A DNA stretch of 53,670 bases, from the NCBI GenBank assembly GCA_019637585.1, contig JAHBVL010000017.1, positions 1 through 53,670 of the forward strand, given 5' to 3'. Shown in pieces: positions 45,311 through 53,670 of the stretch. Source of the stretch: Thermomicrobiales bacterium. Its GTDB lineage: Bacteria; Chloroflexota; Chloroflexia; Thermomicrobiales; UBA6265. The notes under the pieces are model-generated. The model did not search any database. It was given only the letters and a program-made list of their open reading frames with translations, and was not told where the DNA came from. A program made the position numbers and the translations under genes. The stretch's first letter is position 1. The number at the start of each line of letters is the position of its first letter.

Positions 45311-45607
45311 CTACCGCCCCGCTCCTGGCTTACGGTTGAACATTTCAAGCATCCGGTCGGTCACGGCGAATCCGCCGAAGGCATTGGCCGCTCCAAGCGC
45401 GACGGCGAGAAAGCCCATCACTTGCAGCCACCAGGTGTCAGCCTGACCGAGAACGATCATACCGCCGAGCACCACGATGCCGTGAATAGCGTTCGTACCC
45501 GACATCAGGGGCGTGTGGAGGGTGGAAGGCACGCGCCCGATCAACTCCACACCGAGGAAAATCGCAACCACGAAGATGTAAATGATCAAGAGTGTTGTTT
45601 CGTCCAT
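45311..45607 (-). CDS. pntAB: NAD(P) transhydrogenase membrane subunit alpha 2
   Basis: 98 residues with three to four transmembrane helices (IIYIFVVAIFLGVELIGRVP and IHGIVVLGGMIVLGQ). In some bacteria, this part of domain II is a separate gene; in E. coli it is fused to the alpha subunit. Residues RVPSTLHTPLMSGTNAIHG are the family signature. It lies between the NAD-binding alpha subunit (56-nt gap) and pntB (2-nt gap). Confidence 0.95.
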   Translation of the reverse strand: MDETTLLIIYIFVVAIFLGVELIGRVPSTLHTPLMSGTNAIHGIVVLGGMIVLGQADTWWLQVMGFLAVALGAANAFGGFAVTDRMLEMFNRKPGAGR

Positions 45608-45663
45608 CAGTCACCCGTCCCGACTGCACCCGTACCGGCCATGCGCTTGCATCCTCCGCTCAT

Positions 45664-46845
45664 TTATGCCCCCTTCGCCGGGGTGTCGCCCATGCGCTGC
45701 TTGGTTCCCTCATGCAGAAGCTCGCCGTCCCGGGTGATGATCGTCCCGGCGACGATTTCGTCGCTCATATCGATCTTGAGCTGACCGTTTTCGTCGATCA
45801 GGAGAGCCAGCAGGTTCTGCAGGTTCTTGGAGTACATGAGGCTGCCGTGGACCGGAACGGTGCTGGGCAGATTCGTGGCGCCGATGATGGTGACGCCATG
45901 TTTGACCACCGTTTTGCCCGGTTCGCTCAGCTCGCAGTTGCCACCTGTTTCCGACGCGGCCAGGTCGACGATGACCGACCCCGGTTGCATCTGCTCGACC
46001 GTCGAGGCCGGCACCAGGAGGGGCGCCTTTCGACCTGGAACGGCCGCGGTGCTGATGATGACGTCGGTTCTGGCGGCCCGGGCGGCCAGACCAGCTTGCT
46101 GTTTGGCCAGGATGTCTTCGGTCGCTTCCTTCGCGTAGCCGCCTGCACCGGCAAGGTCGGCGCCGGTGTCGATTTCGACAAACCGTCCACCCAGACTCTC
46201 GACCTGTTCCTTGACCACCGCCCGGGCGTCATACGCCTCGACCACGGCGCCCAGGCGCTTGGCGGTACCGATGGCCATCAGACCGGCCACGCCGGCGCCG
46301 ATGACCAGAACCTTGGCCGGCGGGATGTTGCCGGCGGCGGTGGTGAGCAAGGGGAAGAACTTGGGGAGCTCGGCAGCGGCCAGCAGGACAGCCTTGTACC
46401 CGGCAATCGTGGCCTGGGAGCTCAGGGCATCCATATACTGGGCGCGGGTGGTGCGCGGAATCGCGTCCATGCTGAACGCTGTGACCTTGTGCTTCTGCAG
46501 GTCTTTCACGAGGTCGAGATTGATCATCGGCTGCAGGAAGGCGACGATCGCCGCGTCCTTCTTCATCGCTGCGAGATCGGTCTCGTTCGGTTTGTGGATC
46601 GAAAGGATCAGGTCGGATTCGCTCCAGACCGATTTGCCGGTGCCGATCGTGGCGCCCACAGCCTCGAACGCTTCGTCGCTGATCGATGCGCCCTTCCCGG
46701 CTCCTTTTTCGATGAGCACCTTGTGTCCGGCGCCGGCGTATTTCTTGACGCCGTCCGGTGTCAGCGCGACGCGAAGCTCGCCCTGAACCGACTCTTTCGG
46801 CACGCCGATCGTCAGCTTGTGCGCTGCCGCAGCTGCTTCTGCCAT
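45664..46845 (-). CDS. pntA: NAD(P) transhydrogenase subunit alpha 1 (NAD-binding)
   Basis: 393 residues. Alanine dehydrogenase/PNT fold: KLTIGVPKESVQGELRVALTPD, GASISDEAFEAVG, then the Rossmann core VLVIGAGVAGLMAIGTAKRLGAVVEAYD and VIISTAAVPGRKAPLLV. This is domain I, the peripheral NADH subunit. The ATG at 46845, preceded by GGGACGGGAG, is chosen; upstream frame to 46941 is considered untranslated. First gene of the pnt operon. Confidence 0.95.
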   Translation of the reverse strand: MAEAAAAAHKLTIGVPKESVQGELRVALTPDGVKKYAGAGHKVLIEKGAGKGASISDEAFEAVGATIGTGKSVWSESDLILSIHKPNETDLAAMKKDAAIVAFLQPMINLDLVKDLQKHKVTAFSMDAIPRTTRAQYMDALSSQATIAGYKAVLLAAAELPKFFPLLTTAAGNIPPAKVLVIGAGVAGLMAIGTAKRLGAVVEAYDARAVVKEQVESLGGRFVEIDTGADLAGAGGYAKEATEDILAKQQAGLAARAARTDVIISTAAVPGRKAPLLVPASTVEQMQPGSVIVDLAASETGGNCELSEPGKTVVKHGVTIIGATNLPSTVPVHGSLMYSKNLQNLLALLIDENGQLKIDMSDEIVAGTIITRDGELLHEGTKQRMGDTPAKGA

Positions 46846-46989
46846 CTCCCGTCCCGTCTCTTTCCGACCCTGGCGTGAATCGCTTTGCCCCGGACTGCGA
46901 GGCCGCCCACAGAGAAGAGCGGCCACCTGCCGATCGCGCAAAGCGATGGCGCCGAGCCGCTGTTTTCTTCACCAGTTCGGCGCACAGCC

Positions 46990-47190
46990 GAGCTTGTGAA
47001 TTGATGCACAATGGTACAACGATCTGACCATAAAAGCGCGGGGAACGGAGGCGGAGAGGCGAATAGGCGGATAGGCGGATAGGATGTAGAACCCGGCTCT
47101 GTGACGGCGGTCGATCAAACATCCGCCGACCATGCTCCATCAACTATTGGCTATCAACCATTAACTATGCACTATGTACCATGAACTATA
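46990..47190. repeat. Intergenic repeats between pnt and the next gene
   Basis: The gap 46846-47225 has no gene. AGGCGGAT-type octamers are in tandem at 47048-47083 (four variant copies, related to the array at 35754). A stretch of CAACTAT/ATCAACCAT words at 47137-47190 is related to the 37373-37502 element, here degenerate. Confidence 0.6.
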
Positions 47191-47225
47191 GAACCCACCC
47201 CCAACACTCCTGAGGTACTCCGCCC

Positions 47226-47669
47226 GTGGCCCAGATGACCCGGACAACATTCTTCGACGGGATCGTGGCGATTCTGAAGAAGCGGCTGCCTGAGGAGCTG
47301 CGCGGTTTTCATACGCGGCGGTTCGGACATCTGCTCAAGATCTACTTCGACAATGAGCGCATCCACTACGAAGTCTGGATCGACACCCGCCGTCAACAGG
47401 TTGAGCTGGGACTGCACCTGGAGGAAGGTCCCGCCTCGACGATCGCCCACCTGCAGGTTCTCGACAGTCGCATCGTGGAGGTCAAAGACATTCTCGGTCC
47501 GGATTGCGAGCTGGCGCGGTGGACGCAATCATGGGGACACCTGATCGAAAACCGTCCGCTGGTCACGCTCGACGCCGACGAACGCTCGGCCGTGGCGGAG
47601 CGCATGGTGCTCTACATCGAAACGCTGCAACCGATCCTGGATGAGACCCGGACTCTGCTCGCTCGCTAG
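47226..47669 (+). CDS. Hypothetical protein
   Basis: 147 residues, soluble, no signal peptide. Alternating helix and strand pattern: FFDGIVAILKKRLPEELRGF, HYEVWIDTRRQQVELGLHLE, then helices to the C-terminus (MVLYIETLQPILDETRTLL). The central HYEVWIDxRRQxVELGLHLE segment looks like the DUF4268-type or related fold, but I do not recognise it with confidence. GTG start with TGAGGT about 9 nt upstream. It stands alone between the pnt operon and VapBC, in an otherwise repeat-rich stretch. Codon use is like the neighbours. Confidence 0.65.
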   Translation: MAQMTRTTFFDGIVAILKKRLPEELRGFHTRRFGHLLKIYFDNERIHYEVWIDTRRQQVELGLHLEEGPASTIAHLQVLDSRIVEVKDILGPDCELARWTQSWGHLIENRPLVTLDADERSAVAERMVLYIETLQPILDETRTLLAR

Positions 47670-47744
47670 CCCGGATTACTTAGTAGCGGCCGCAAGATCT
47701 CTCGAGATGCGTGCCTGAGTCATCTGCGTTTCCGCGAGATCCGC

Positions 47745-47880
47745 CCGGCCGTCAACGGGCCGGGCTCACAATGCGAAGGTCCTTCAGACCTGAGGCACGG
47801 CCCCGGCAGGGGCATCGCACCGTGAGCGACGCCGTTTACGGCGTTGCGGACGCCTGGACGGCGTAGTCCAGGCGTCCGCA
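47745..47880. repeat. Cluster of hairpins, longest with 15-bp perfect stem
   Basis: In the gap 47670-47940, several stems follow one another: a GGTC/GACC hairpin (about 47782-47795), GCCCC/GGGGC (about 47801-47814), a 9-bp stem with TTTA loop (47826-47847), and TGCGGACGCCTGGAC (47845-47859) paired perfectly with 47866-47880. It may be a palindromic repeat cluster or a structured RNA. No T-run follows the last stem. Confidence 0.5.
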
Positions 47881-47940
47881 TCCTGCCGAACCAGCGGAAA
47901 GGCTCGACATTAGCTTTCGCTGGCCGCTTGTGATTCCACT

Positions 47941-48339
47941 TCAGGGGAGCAGCTGAATGGTTCCTTCTCGGGCAACGATCTCGAAGTGACGACGATCGAA
48001 AGTCAGCACATGTGACCGGCTCGTCTCCGCCGCGGCAATGACTGCAGCGTCAGCGAAACCCAAGGGAAGATTGGCATACCGAAGGATGAGTTCACGAACT
48101 CTACGAAGCTCGCGCTCTCCATCGTGCCAGAGCATCTGCCCCGCGAGAATGGCGTCGAGAAACCTGACAAATGCCGGTTCACCGGCACGGCGCGTCAACA
48201 CGTACGCGGCTTCGGCCAGAATGACTGAGGGAACGACCAGAGATTCCGGTCTGCTCTTTAGTGCAGCTACCGCATCCGCATGATTGGGATCGGCGCGATT
48301 CGCCAGGGCCACGATGCCAGAGGTATCGAGAACGATCAA
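47941..48339 (-). CDS. vapC: PIN-domain toxin, VapC type
   Basis: 132 residues. PIN nuclease core with Asp5 (MIVLDTSGIVAL), Glu near 43 (VILAEAAYVL), Asp near 96 (LPLGFADAAVIAAAE) and LTFDRRHF near the end, the four-acid set of a Mg-dependent RNase. TTG start overlapping the antitoxin stop (TTGA), so translation depends on the upstream gene. It forms a VapBC pair with the next entry. VapC toxins usually cut tRNA or rRNA; the target is unknown. Confidence 0.93.
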   Translation of the reverse strand: MIVLDTSGIVALANRADPNHADAVAALKSRPESLVVPSVILAEAAYVLTRRAGEPAFVRFLDAILAGQMLWHDGERELRRVRELILRYANLPLGFADAAVIAAAETSRSHVLTFDRRHFEIVAREGTIQLLP

Positions 48340-48563
48340 TCAGGATCCCAGTTTTCCAGCAGCCAGGACTTCACGTTTGTGGAATCGAACGCGTCCTGGA
48401 CATCGAGCATTCCGATCCAGTCGGGCAGGTCACGTTCTTGCCGCTCGGCATAGGATGCCAACGCATCGCGCATAAGCTCGGCCTTGGGGCGCCCCCGCTT
48501 TCGCGCAAGCGCAGTGTAGGCGGCCATCAAGTCAGCTGGGAGATAGAGTGTCGTTTTTTCCAT
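48336..48563 (-). CDS. vapB: Ribbon-helix-helix antitoxin, VapB type
   Basis: 75 residues. N-terminal strand EKTTLYLPADLMAAYTALAR and helix pair GRPKAELMRDALASYAERQ form a ribbon-helix-helix DNA-binding domain; the C-terminal acidic tail (SWLLENWDPD) would occupy the toxin. ATG 48563 is only 6 nt after a TATAGT -10 box, so the mRNA is leaderless. The gene's stop overlaps the toxin's TTG. The frame is open upstream to 48755 but that part is unlikely to be translated. Confidence 0.85.
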   Translation of the reverse strand: MEKTTLYLPADLMAAYTALARKRGRPKAELMRDALASYAERQERDLPDWIGMLDVQDAFDSTNVKSWLLENWDPD

Positions 48564-48569
48564 AATTCG

Positions 48570-48585
48570 ACTATACCACATGTGG
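48570..48585 (-). promoter_or_regulatory. VapBC promoter -10 and operator palindrome
   Basis: TATAGT on minus (48570-48575) abuts the palindrome CCACATGTGG (48576-48585), a good fit for autorepression by a ribbon-helix-helix antitoxin. Only 6 nt lie between the -10 and the ATG of vapB, giving a leaderless transcript. No strong -35 is seen. Confidence 0.6.
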
Positions 48586-48857
48586 CAATCACTCTGTGGC
48601 ACCAACGAAGTTGGGGGCGTGCGTGCGGCTCCACGGGAGCTGCATGGGCCGGTGACATCGGTAGCACACGTGCGGAGGTAGGTCACACCTCTGTGTGGTC
48701 GTAGGCTCCGTGCCCTGTGCCGGTGCGATCGAGCGCAGCTCGATAACGGCTGCATCGGGGGAGCGGTTGGTCAGCAGACAACCGCCGTTGCACATACGAT
48801 CGCCAGCACAGGGCCGGATGGCTACGTTCGAGCGGCGTGGACCCGTTCCGGTCGTGT
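48586..48857. other. Gap without recognisable gene
   Basis: Between vapB and the ABC exporter there is a stretch with no supported gene. No repeat family from elsewhere in the window is recognised and no promoter was identified. Confidence 0.4.
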
Positions 48858-50594
48858 CTAGTTGGCAGTCGCGACGAGGCCGAACTGGGCGTCGTGGAGG
48901 CGGCGATAGACGCCCTCACGGCTGAGGAGGTCGCTGTGGGCGCCTTGTTCTTCGATGCCGTCGGGGCCGACGACGACGATCCGATCGGCGTTCTGGATGG
49001 TGGCCAGGCGGTGGGCGATGACCAGGGTCGTGCGACCCTCGGCCAGTTCGAGGAGCGCTTGCTGGATATGCCGCTCGGTTTCGGTGTCCAGCGCGGAGGT
49101 CGCTTCGTCGAGAATCAGGATCGGCGGGTTCTTGAGGAACATGCGGGCGATCGAGAGGCGCTGTTTCTGGCCGCCGGAGAGTTTGACGCCCCGCTCCCCA
49201 ATCATCGTATCGAGACCAAGAGGCAGCGACGCAATCAGCTCGTCGAGTCTGGCCCGGCTCGCCGCCAGATGAATTTCGTGCTCGGATGCGTCGAGGCGGC
49301 CATAGGCGATGTTCTCGCGCATGGTGCCACCGAAGAGGAAGACATCCTGCTGGACGATGCCGATCTCCCGGCGCAATGACCCAAGGGTCATCTGACGGAT
49401 GTCGATGCCGTCGATGGTGATCGAACCTTCATCGACGTCGTAGAAGCGGGGCAAGAGCGCGGAGATGGTCGTTTTCCCGGCGCCGGATGGTCCAACGAAT
49501 GCGACAGTTTCACCCGCTTTGATCGAGAGATTGAGGTTGCGGAGCACCGGCCGGCCAGGCGCGTACCCGAAGGTGACGTTTCGATACTCGATATCGCCGC
49601 GCAGGTTCGTCACTTCGACGGCGTCGGGCGCGTCCTTGATCTCTGGTTCGGTGGCCAGCAACTCCAGATAGCGCTTGAATCCAGCGATTCCCTTTGGATA
49701 GATCTCGATAATGGCGTTGATTTTCTCCACCGGCTGGAAAAAGACATTGACCAGCAGGAGGAAGCTGACGAACCCACCATAGGTGAGCGATCCATTCATG
49801 ACGAACCAGGTGCCGGCCACCATCACCACGAGCTGCGTGAGGCGCATGCCCAGATAGCTGAGGGTCATGGTGGCGGCCATGATCTTGTAGGCGCGGAGTT
49901 TGGCCGCCCGGTATTTGGCATTGTCCTCAGCAAACAGCGCGCGCTCGAACTCTTCATTGGCAAAGGACTGCACAACGCGGATGCCGCCGACATTCTCCTC
50001 GATACGGATGTTGAATTGACCGACCCGGTCGAAGAGATCGCGCCAGGTGACCGCCATCTTGCCGCCATAGCGGGTGGTGACCCACGCGGTGAAGGGCACA
50101 AGGAGGGCGGTGATCATGGCCAGCTGGGGATTGATGTAGACCATCAGGGCGAACGCCCCGACGAAGGTCATGACCGCGATGAAGGCATCTTCCGGACCGT
50201 GGTGCGCGACTTCGCCGATCTCTTCCAGATCCTTGGTCACCCGGCCAACCAGCTCGCCTGTTTTTCTATTGTCATAATAGCGAAATGGCAGTCGCTGCAG
50301 GTGATCGAACGCTTTGCGCCGCATTTCGGTTTCGATGTTGATCCCGAACATGTGGCCCCAGTAGGTGACGATCACCGTCAACCCGGCGCGCAGGAGATAG
50401 ATGAAGAAGAGTCCTACCGAGGCCAGGACAATCAGATTCCAATCCTGGTCGGGGAGGAGTGTGTCGATGAAATAGGCAACCGCCAGAGGAAAGGTCAGCT
50501 CCAGCAGACCGGCGATCACCGCGCAGGAGAAATCGAGAAGAAAGAGCTTCTTCCAGGGACGGTAGTAGGCGTAGAAGTCCTTGATCAGCTGCAT
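48858..50594 (-). CDS. ABC exporter half-subunit, homodimer type
   Basis: 578 residues. Six-helix exporter domain with LQRLPFRYYDNRKTGELVGR, then ATPase with Walker A GPSGAGKTT near 368, canonical VKLSGGQKQRLSIARMFL, Walker B PILILDEATSALDTET with Glu, and switch His VIAHRLATIQ. All motifs are intact, so unlike the pair at 22928 and 26476 it can work as a homodimer (MsbA-like lipid or drug exporter). ATG 50594; no clear Shine-Dalgarno. The superoxide dismutase gene is upstream on the same strand, with a terminator between. Confidence 0.93.
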   Translation of the reverse strand: MQLIKDFYAYYRPWKKLFLLDFSCAVIAGLLELTFPLAVAYFIDTLLPDQDWNLIVLASVGLFFIYLLRAGLTVIVTYWGHMFGINIETEMRRKAFDHLQRLPFRYYDNRKTGELVGRVTKDLEEIGEVAHHGPEDAFIAVMTFVGAFALMVYINPQLAMITALLVPFTAWVTTRYGGKMAVTWRDLFDRVGQFNIRIEENVGGIRVVQSFANEEFERALFAEDNAKYRAAKLRAYKIMAATMTLSYLGMRLTQLVVMVAGTWFVMNGSLTYGGFVSFLLLVNVFFQPVEKINAIIEIYPKGIAGFKRYLELLATEPEIKDAPDAVEVTNLRGDIEYRNVTFGYAPGRPVLRNLNLSIKAGETVAFVGPSGAGKTTISALLPRFYDVDEGSITIDGIDIRQMTLGSLRREIGIVQQDVFLFGGTMRENIAYGRLDASEHEIHLAASRARLDELIASLPLGLDTMIGERGVKLSGGQKQRLSIARMFLKNPPILILDEATSALDTETERHIQQALLELAEGRTTLVIAHRLATIQNADRIVVVGPDGIEEQGAHSDLLSREGVYRRLHDAQFGLVATAN

Positions 50595-50659
50595 CGAGTC
50601 GTTGTGTATCCGGAGTGAACGTGTGGCTGCGAACGTCGGTACCGTTCGAGCCTTGGAGG

Positions 50660-50693
50660 CATACAGAAAGGCGGGAGCGAATCCGCTCCCGCC
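50660..50693 (-). terminator. Rho-independent terminator of the superoxide dismutase gene
   Basis: GGCGGGAGC (50670-50678) and GCTCCCGCC (50685-50693) form a 9-bp stem with a 6-nt loop; on the minus strand TTTCTGT follows. Confidence 0.8.
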
Positions 50694-50721
50694 TGGACAC
50701 GAGGTGTCTCTGGAAAAGCGG

Positions 50722-51333
50722 CTAGGTCGCGTCGTTGTAGCGCGAGCGAACCTCGTCCCAGTTTATGACATTCCAGATCGCCGCGAGGTAATCGGGGCGC
50801 TTGTTCTGGTATTTCAGGTAGTAGGCGTGCTCCCAGACATCGATACCGAGAATCGGGGTGCCGTCGCCGCTCATCAGCGGACTGTCCTGATTCGGAGTGC
50901 TGATCACCTTGAGAACACCTTCAGGCGTAACGATCAGCCAAGCCCAGCCGGAGCCGAAGCGGCCCGCGCCGGCTTTGTTCATCTCTTCCTTGAGCCCGTC
51001 GAGCGACCCGAACGTGTCGTTGATCGCGTCGAGGAGTTTGCCCTTCGGCTGGCTGCCGTTGTTGCCCAGAATCTCCCAGAAGAGGGTGTGGTTGGCATGA
51101 CCGCCGCCATTGTTGCGAACCGCGGTGCGCTTCGCCGAGGGGACCTTGTCGAGATCGCTGATCAGCTGCTCGATCGTCAGCCCTTCCAGCTCGGCAATCC
51201 CTTCGATCGCCGCGTTCAGGTTGGTGACATAGGTGTTGTGATGGCGATCGTGGTGGATTTCCATCGTCTTTTTGTCGATATGCGGCTCGAGCGCATCGAA
51301 TGCGTAGGGAAGTGGCGGAAGCGTGAACGCCAT
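50722..51333 (-). CDS. sodA: Fe/Mn superoxide dismutase
   Basis: 203 residues. Converts superoxide to H2O2 and O2. N-terminus [20 protein letters not shown], first metal His in [17 protein letters not shown], second His in [16 protein letters not shown], and the C-terminal metal pair Asp and His in [20 protein letters not shown]. The G/Q pattern needed to tell Fe from Mn was not analysed with confidence. ATG 51333 has AGGAGG about 10 nt upstream and gives the usual start; earlier frame to 51420 is excluded. Confidence 0.96.
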   Translation of the reverse strand: MAFTLPPLPYAFDALEPHIDKKTMEIHHDRHHNTYVTNLNAAIEGIAELEGLTIEQLISDLDKVPSAKRTAVRNNGGGHANHTLFWEILGNNGSQPKGKLLDAINDTFGSLDGLKEEMNKAGAGRFGSGWAWLIVTPEGVLKVISTPNQDSPLMSGDGTPILGIDVWEHAYYLKYQNKRPDYLAAIWNVINWDEVRSRYNDAT

Positions 51334-51663
51334 CGGTGAAAACCTCCTGTGGCCGGTCGTCCGGCCGACACGTATCGCGTGGAGCGGCGGATTGGTTTGC
51401 CGCATTCCCGACTGATTCACTCTACCAGTTTGTGTGCGCCTCGTGCACCGCTGGAGAGGTCTACTCGATCAACGCAGTAAGCAAGAAACGTGCCGGTCGC
51501 GGCGAGCGCGTGCTGTACGGAGCAGCGGAGACGAGGTGTCAGCGCGGTTGTATCGATTCGTTCTTTTCGCCATACACTGACGCACGGTGGCGACAATCGA
51601 ATGGCCCGGTCTTCGTTCGGTCAGAAGACTGGGCTCGGGGTGTAAGGGAGTGGGGACAGGTCT
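51334..51663. other. Divergent intergenic gap, possible promoter
   Basis: No gene is seen between the superoxide dismutase start and the next gene. TTGTAT (51549-51554) and CATACA (51572-51577), 17 nt apart, could be a plus-strand promoter for the TPR gene. The match is modest. Confidence 0.3.
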
Positions 51664-53670
51664 GTGTCACGCGTGAACATTTCTCGGAGTAATTCCCTGC
51701 TGATTGGCATCGCGGTTTTGCTCCTGATTCCGGTTGTGCTGGCGGCGATTTCGCCCTTGCTGGCCCCGATTCCCGCGCAGGCTTCTGGGTGGACCGCTCC
51801 TCCACTTCCCGAACGAGACGAACCCCTTCCCGATTTCCAGCACCTGATCGAACCCCTGCCGATCGTCGTCCGTGATCTGCCGGACGCCGCATCGCAGGAC
51901 GTCGTCGCCATCTACGATGCCGCCACCCTCACCAGCAACCGTGCCGTCCAGGAGTTGCTCGGCGCGGCCAGCAACGCGATCCCTGTCCCTGAGGAATGGC
52001 GCGGCGAATGGAACGCCTGGGTGCAGTTCGGCGAAGACGAAGCGCCACCTCGCGCCGTTCTGGAGTCGCTGCAGAACGACCCGCAGAACGCCGACCGGTT
52101 GAGCAACCTGGCGGCCGTCATTTTCTACAGCAACCGAATTCAACGAGAGTACATATCGTTCGATCAGGATAGACAGGCATGGAGCTTGCTCGAAGCGACG
52201 CTCGACCTCTTTCCCGAGAATCGCAGCGCGTTTCTCAACTATGCACTTGTCATCATCCTGGAGCGCCTGGCAGCGGACAGGACAGTCGATTTCGCCGGAT
52301 GGCTGGCAGAACATCCGGACGACGCCACGGCCCTAACCTTCGCTGTCGAGATCGTTGCGAATGACGATCCTGGATTCAATCTCGATCCGGCAACGCTTTC
52401 AGAATACGCAACCGCTCTCTCGCAGAGCTCGGATGCGGCTCGTGCCGCGCTTGGTCATGCCCTTCTGGGTGACCTGCAAGTGGCCGACTTTCGGCTCAAG
52501 GCCAATTCGGATGATTCATCGCGGCTCAGTGCTCCCTACGACCTTCAACGGGCGGCACGCCGTGCATTGGAGCACTACGACGTCGCGCTCCAGCTTTCGG
52601 ACGACTCATCTATCTACGCAGCACGCGCTCTGATGCTCTCGATTCTGGGTGATGTCCCCGGGGCCGTCGCCTCGCAACAGCGCGCGGTCGACTTCCAGCC
52701 TGATTCCCTGCCGCTGAAACTGCAGCTGGCCGACCACTACCTGGATCTCCGCGGTTCTGTGGACGAGGCGCGCGAATCAGTCGAAACCGCAAGAGAGATC
52801 GAGCGTGAAGCGCTCGCCGGGGCTCCCTACCGTGAGGAAGTACTGCTGTCTGAGGTTCGGTTCGTCTCGGCAACACGCGATCTCGTTGCCCTGGTGGCAA
52901 ACCATCCCGCGGCCTTTTACACCGTCCATCTGCACGGCGGAGCTGGGGGAGGGTACGAGATCGCGTTCACCGAGATCCCCCTTTACGGCCGCCGGCCGGC
53001 GGCCTCCGACTCGGGCGACCCGCTCATTCGAGCAGATTTCGGAATCTTCATGAAATCCCAGGCTCTCGGCGATGTTGCCGCCCTTGGCCCGGATGCGAAC
53101 GAGAGTGCCGTCGCGACTGCCAGACTCGTTGCCGACCACAAATCTCCCTCCGAAACGGATCTGGCGACAGGTGATGCGATCGGTGCGGCAAACTGGCTGA
53201 GGTTCCTGGGTTCCAACAAGGAAGCCATGGAGCTTTGTCGCGCTGCGAAGGAGGTGGCGGTGGAGTCATTCCAGTTGGATTCGCTGGAGCGATGTATCGG
53301 CGAGAGTGCCTACCTGGCGGGAGACTACAAAACCGCTCAACACGCGTTCGAAGCCATCGATGACCTGTTCATGGCCGGCTATGTCGCACACCGGCGCGGC
53401 GATTTCGACGAAGCCGAACGGCTGCTGAGAGCCTCATCCGAGAGCCAGCCTTTGCGCCGTTTCGACGCCATGCAGCGGCTGGGAGACATCCACCTCGACG
53501 CCGGCCGACCGGGCGACGCGGTTCTTGTCTATGATGAATGGCTGGCCTGGGCGGAAACTGGCAGATGCCGATCTGGGCTTTGTCAGGTATGCCCGGACGG
53601 CTACTGCATCGTGGTCAATCAGCAGTGGCCCCGAGCCTACAGCAACCGGGGAATCGCTCGTCTACAGGAA
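51664..53670 (+). CDS. Secreted TPR-like protein, truncated by window end
   Basis: At least 669 residues; the frame is open to the last base of the window. GTG start with GGGGACAGG about 6 nt upstream; GTG 51673 is an alternative. N-terminal signal anchor (LLIGIAVLLLIPVVLAAISP), then a helical region with TPR-like units, for example YAARALMLSILGDVPGAVAS, LADHYLDLRGSVDEARESVE and AHRRGDFDEAERLLRASSE, and near the end MQRLGDIHLDAGRPGDAVLV. A Cys cluster (CRSGLCQVC, then C four residues on) appears near 630. The function and remaining length are unknown; scaffold or peptide-binding outside the membrane is an inference from the fold. Confidence 0.8.
   Translation, partial: MSRVNISRSNSLLIGIAVLLLIPVVLAAISPLLAPIPAQASGWTAPPLPERDEPLPDFQHLIEPLPIVVRDLPDAASQDVVAIYDAATLTSNRAVQELLGAASNAIPVPEEWRGEWNAWVQFGEDEAPPRAVLESLQNDPQNADRLSNLAAVIFYSNRIQREYISFDQDRQAWSLLEATLDLFPENRSAFLNYALVIILERLAADRTVDFAGWLAEHPDDATALTFAVEIVANDDPGFNLDPATLSEYATALSQSSDAARAALGHALLGDLQVADFRLKANSDDSSRLSAPYDLQRAARRALEHYDVALQLSDDSSIYAARALMLSILGDVPGAVASQQRAVDFQPDSLPLKLQLADHYLDLRGSVDEARESVETAREIEREALAGAPYREEVLLSEVRFVSATRDLVALVANHPAAFYTVHLHGGAGGGYEIAFTEIPLYGRRPAASDSGDPLIRADFGIFMKSQALGDVAALGPDANESAVATARLVADHKSPSETDLATGDAIGAANWLRFLGSNKEAMELCRAAKEVAVESFQLDSLERCIGESAYLAGDYKTAQHAFEAIDDLFMAGYVAHRRGDFDEAERLLRASSESQPLRRFDAMQRLGDIHLDAGRPGDAVLVYDEWLAWAETGRCRSGLCQVCPDGYCIVVNQQWPRAYSNRGIARLQE

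Noticed and set aside
48586-48857. Upstream extension of vapB or a further small gene
   Set aside because: The frame is open to 48755, but the promoter at 48570-48575 lies inside it and the predicted residues are Arg/Pro-rich with no motif.

Overview
The window is a high-GC bacterial chromosome segment. Gene content and order point to Chloroflexota, probably Thermomicrobia or a relative: alaS, a single-pass extracytoplasmic protein and ruvX in a row, a DarA-type cyclic-di-AMP receptor, a PPOX-class flavin/F420 oxidoreductase, DUF1786, and large secreted SH3b/L,D-transpeptidase proteins. Lineage is inferred from gene content, not from a marker phylogeny. Promoters, where readable, are sigma-70-like with a recurrent -10 of TAGAAT or TATAGT, and several genes lack an obvious Shine-Dalgarno.

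Layout. 0.5-2.2 kb: an autoregulated ArsR-type regulator and a cupin. 2.3-9.2 kb: a structured leader, alaS, a single-pass exported protein, ruvX, a c-di-AMP receptor and a site-2-protease-like membrane protein that lacks the catalytic residues. 9.2-12.3 kb: sirtuin, a small TPR gene pair, a TIM-barrel isomerase and a J-domain protein. 12.3-15.5 kb (minus): dxs, rsmG, DUF402. 15.7-20.8 kb: DUF1786 and a MacB/Lol-type ATPase-permease pair. 21.2-28.8 kb: sulfatase, two ABC exporter half-subunits with complementary degenerate motifs, an LppX/LprG-like secreted protein, a methyltransferase and a PPOX oxidoreductase. 28.8-30.2 kb: an IS110-family element inserted into a 104-bp MITE-like repeat. 30.3-32.2 kb: fumC and a thioesterase. 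32.3-35.7 kb (minus): a BKACE, MlrC, acetamidase operon. 35.9-37.1 kb: tRNA-Glu(CTC) and a nitronate monooxygenase. 37.5-43.5 kb (minus): two SH3b/YkuD proteins, a secreted PLD-fold protein and a DinB-like protein. 43.9-46.8 kb (minus): the three-subunit proton-translocating transhydrogenase. 47.2-51.3 kb: a hypothetical protein, VapBC, a homodimer-type ABC exporter and superoxide dismutase. From 51.7 kb: a secreted TPR protein that runs off the end.

The strongest observation is the IS110 element at 28926-30164. Its non-coding left end appears to encode a bridge RNA whose guides can be read by eye. One internal loop spells the two halves of the insertion site (AAGGATC, CT core, CCTGC). A second loop spells the left donor end (ACAGGTG). 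The outer ends hold half-promoters that would form TTGACA-N16-TATGGT only when the element circularises.

Intergenic regions hold at least four families of short palindromic repeats and several 7-8 bp tandem arrays. No CRISPR array, prophage or rRNA was seen.
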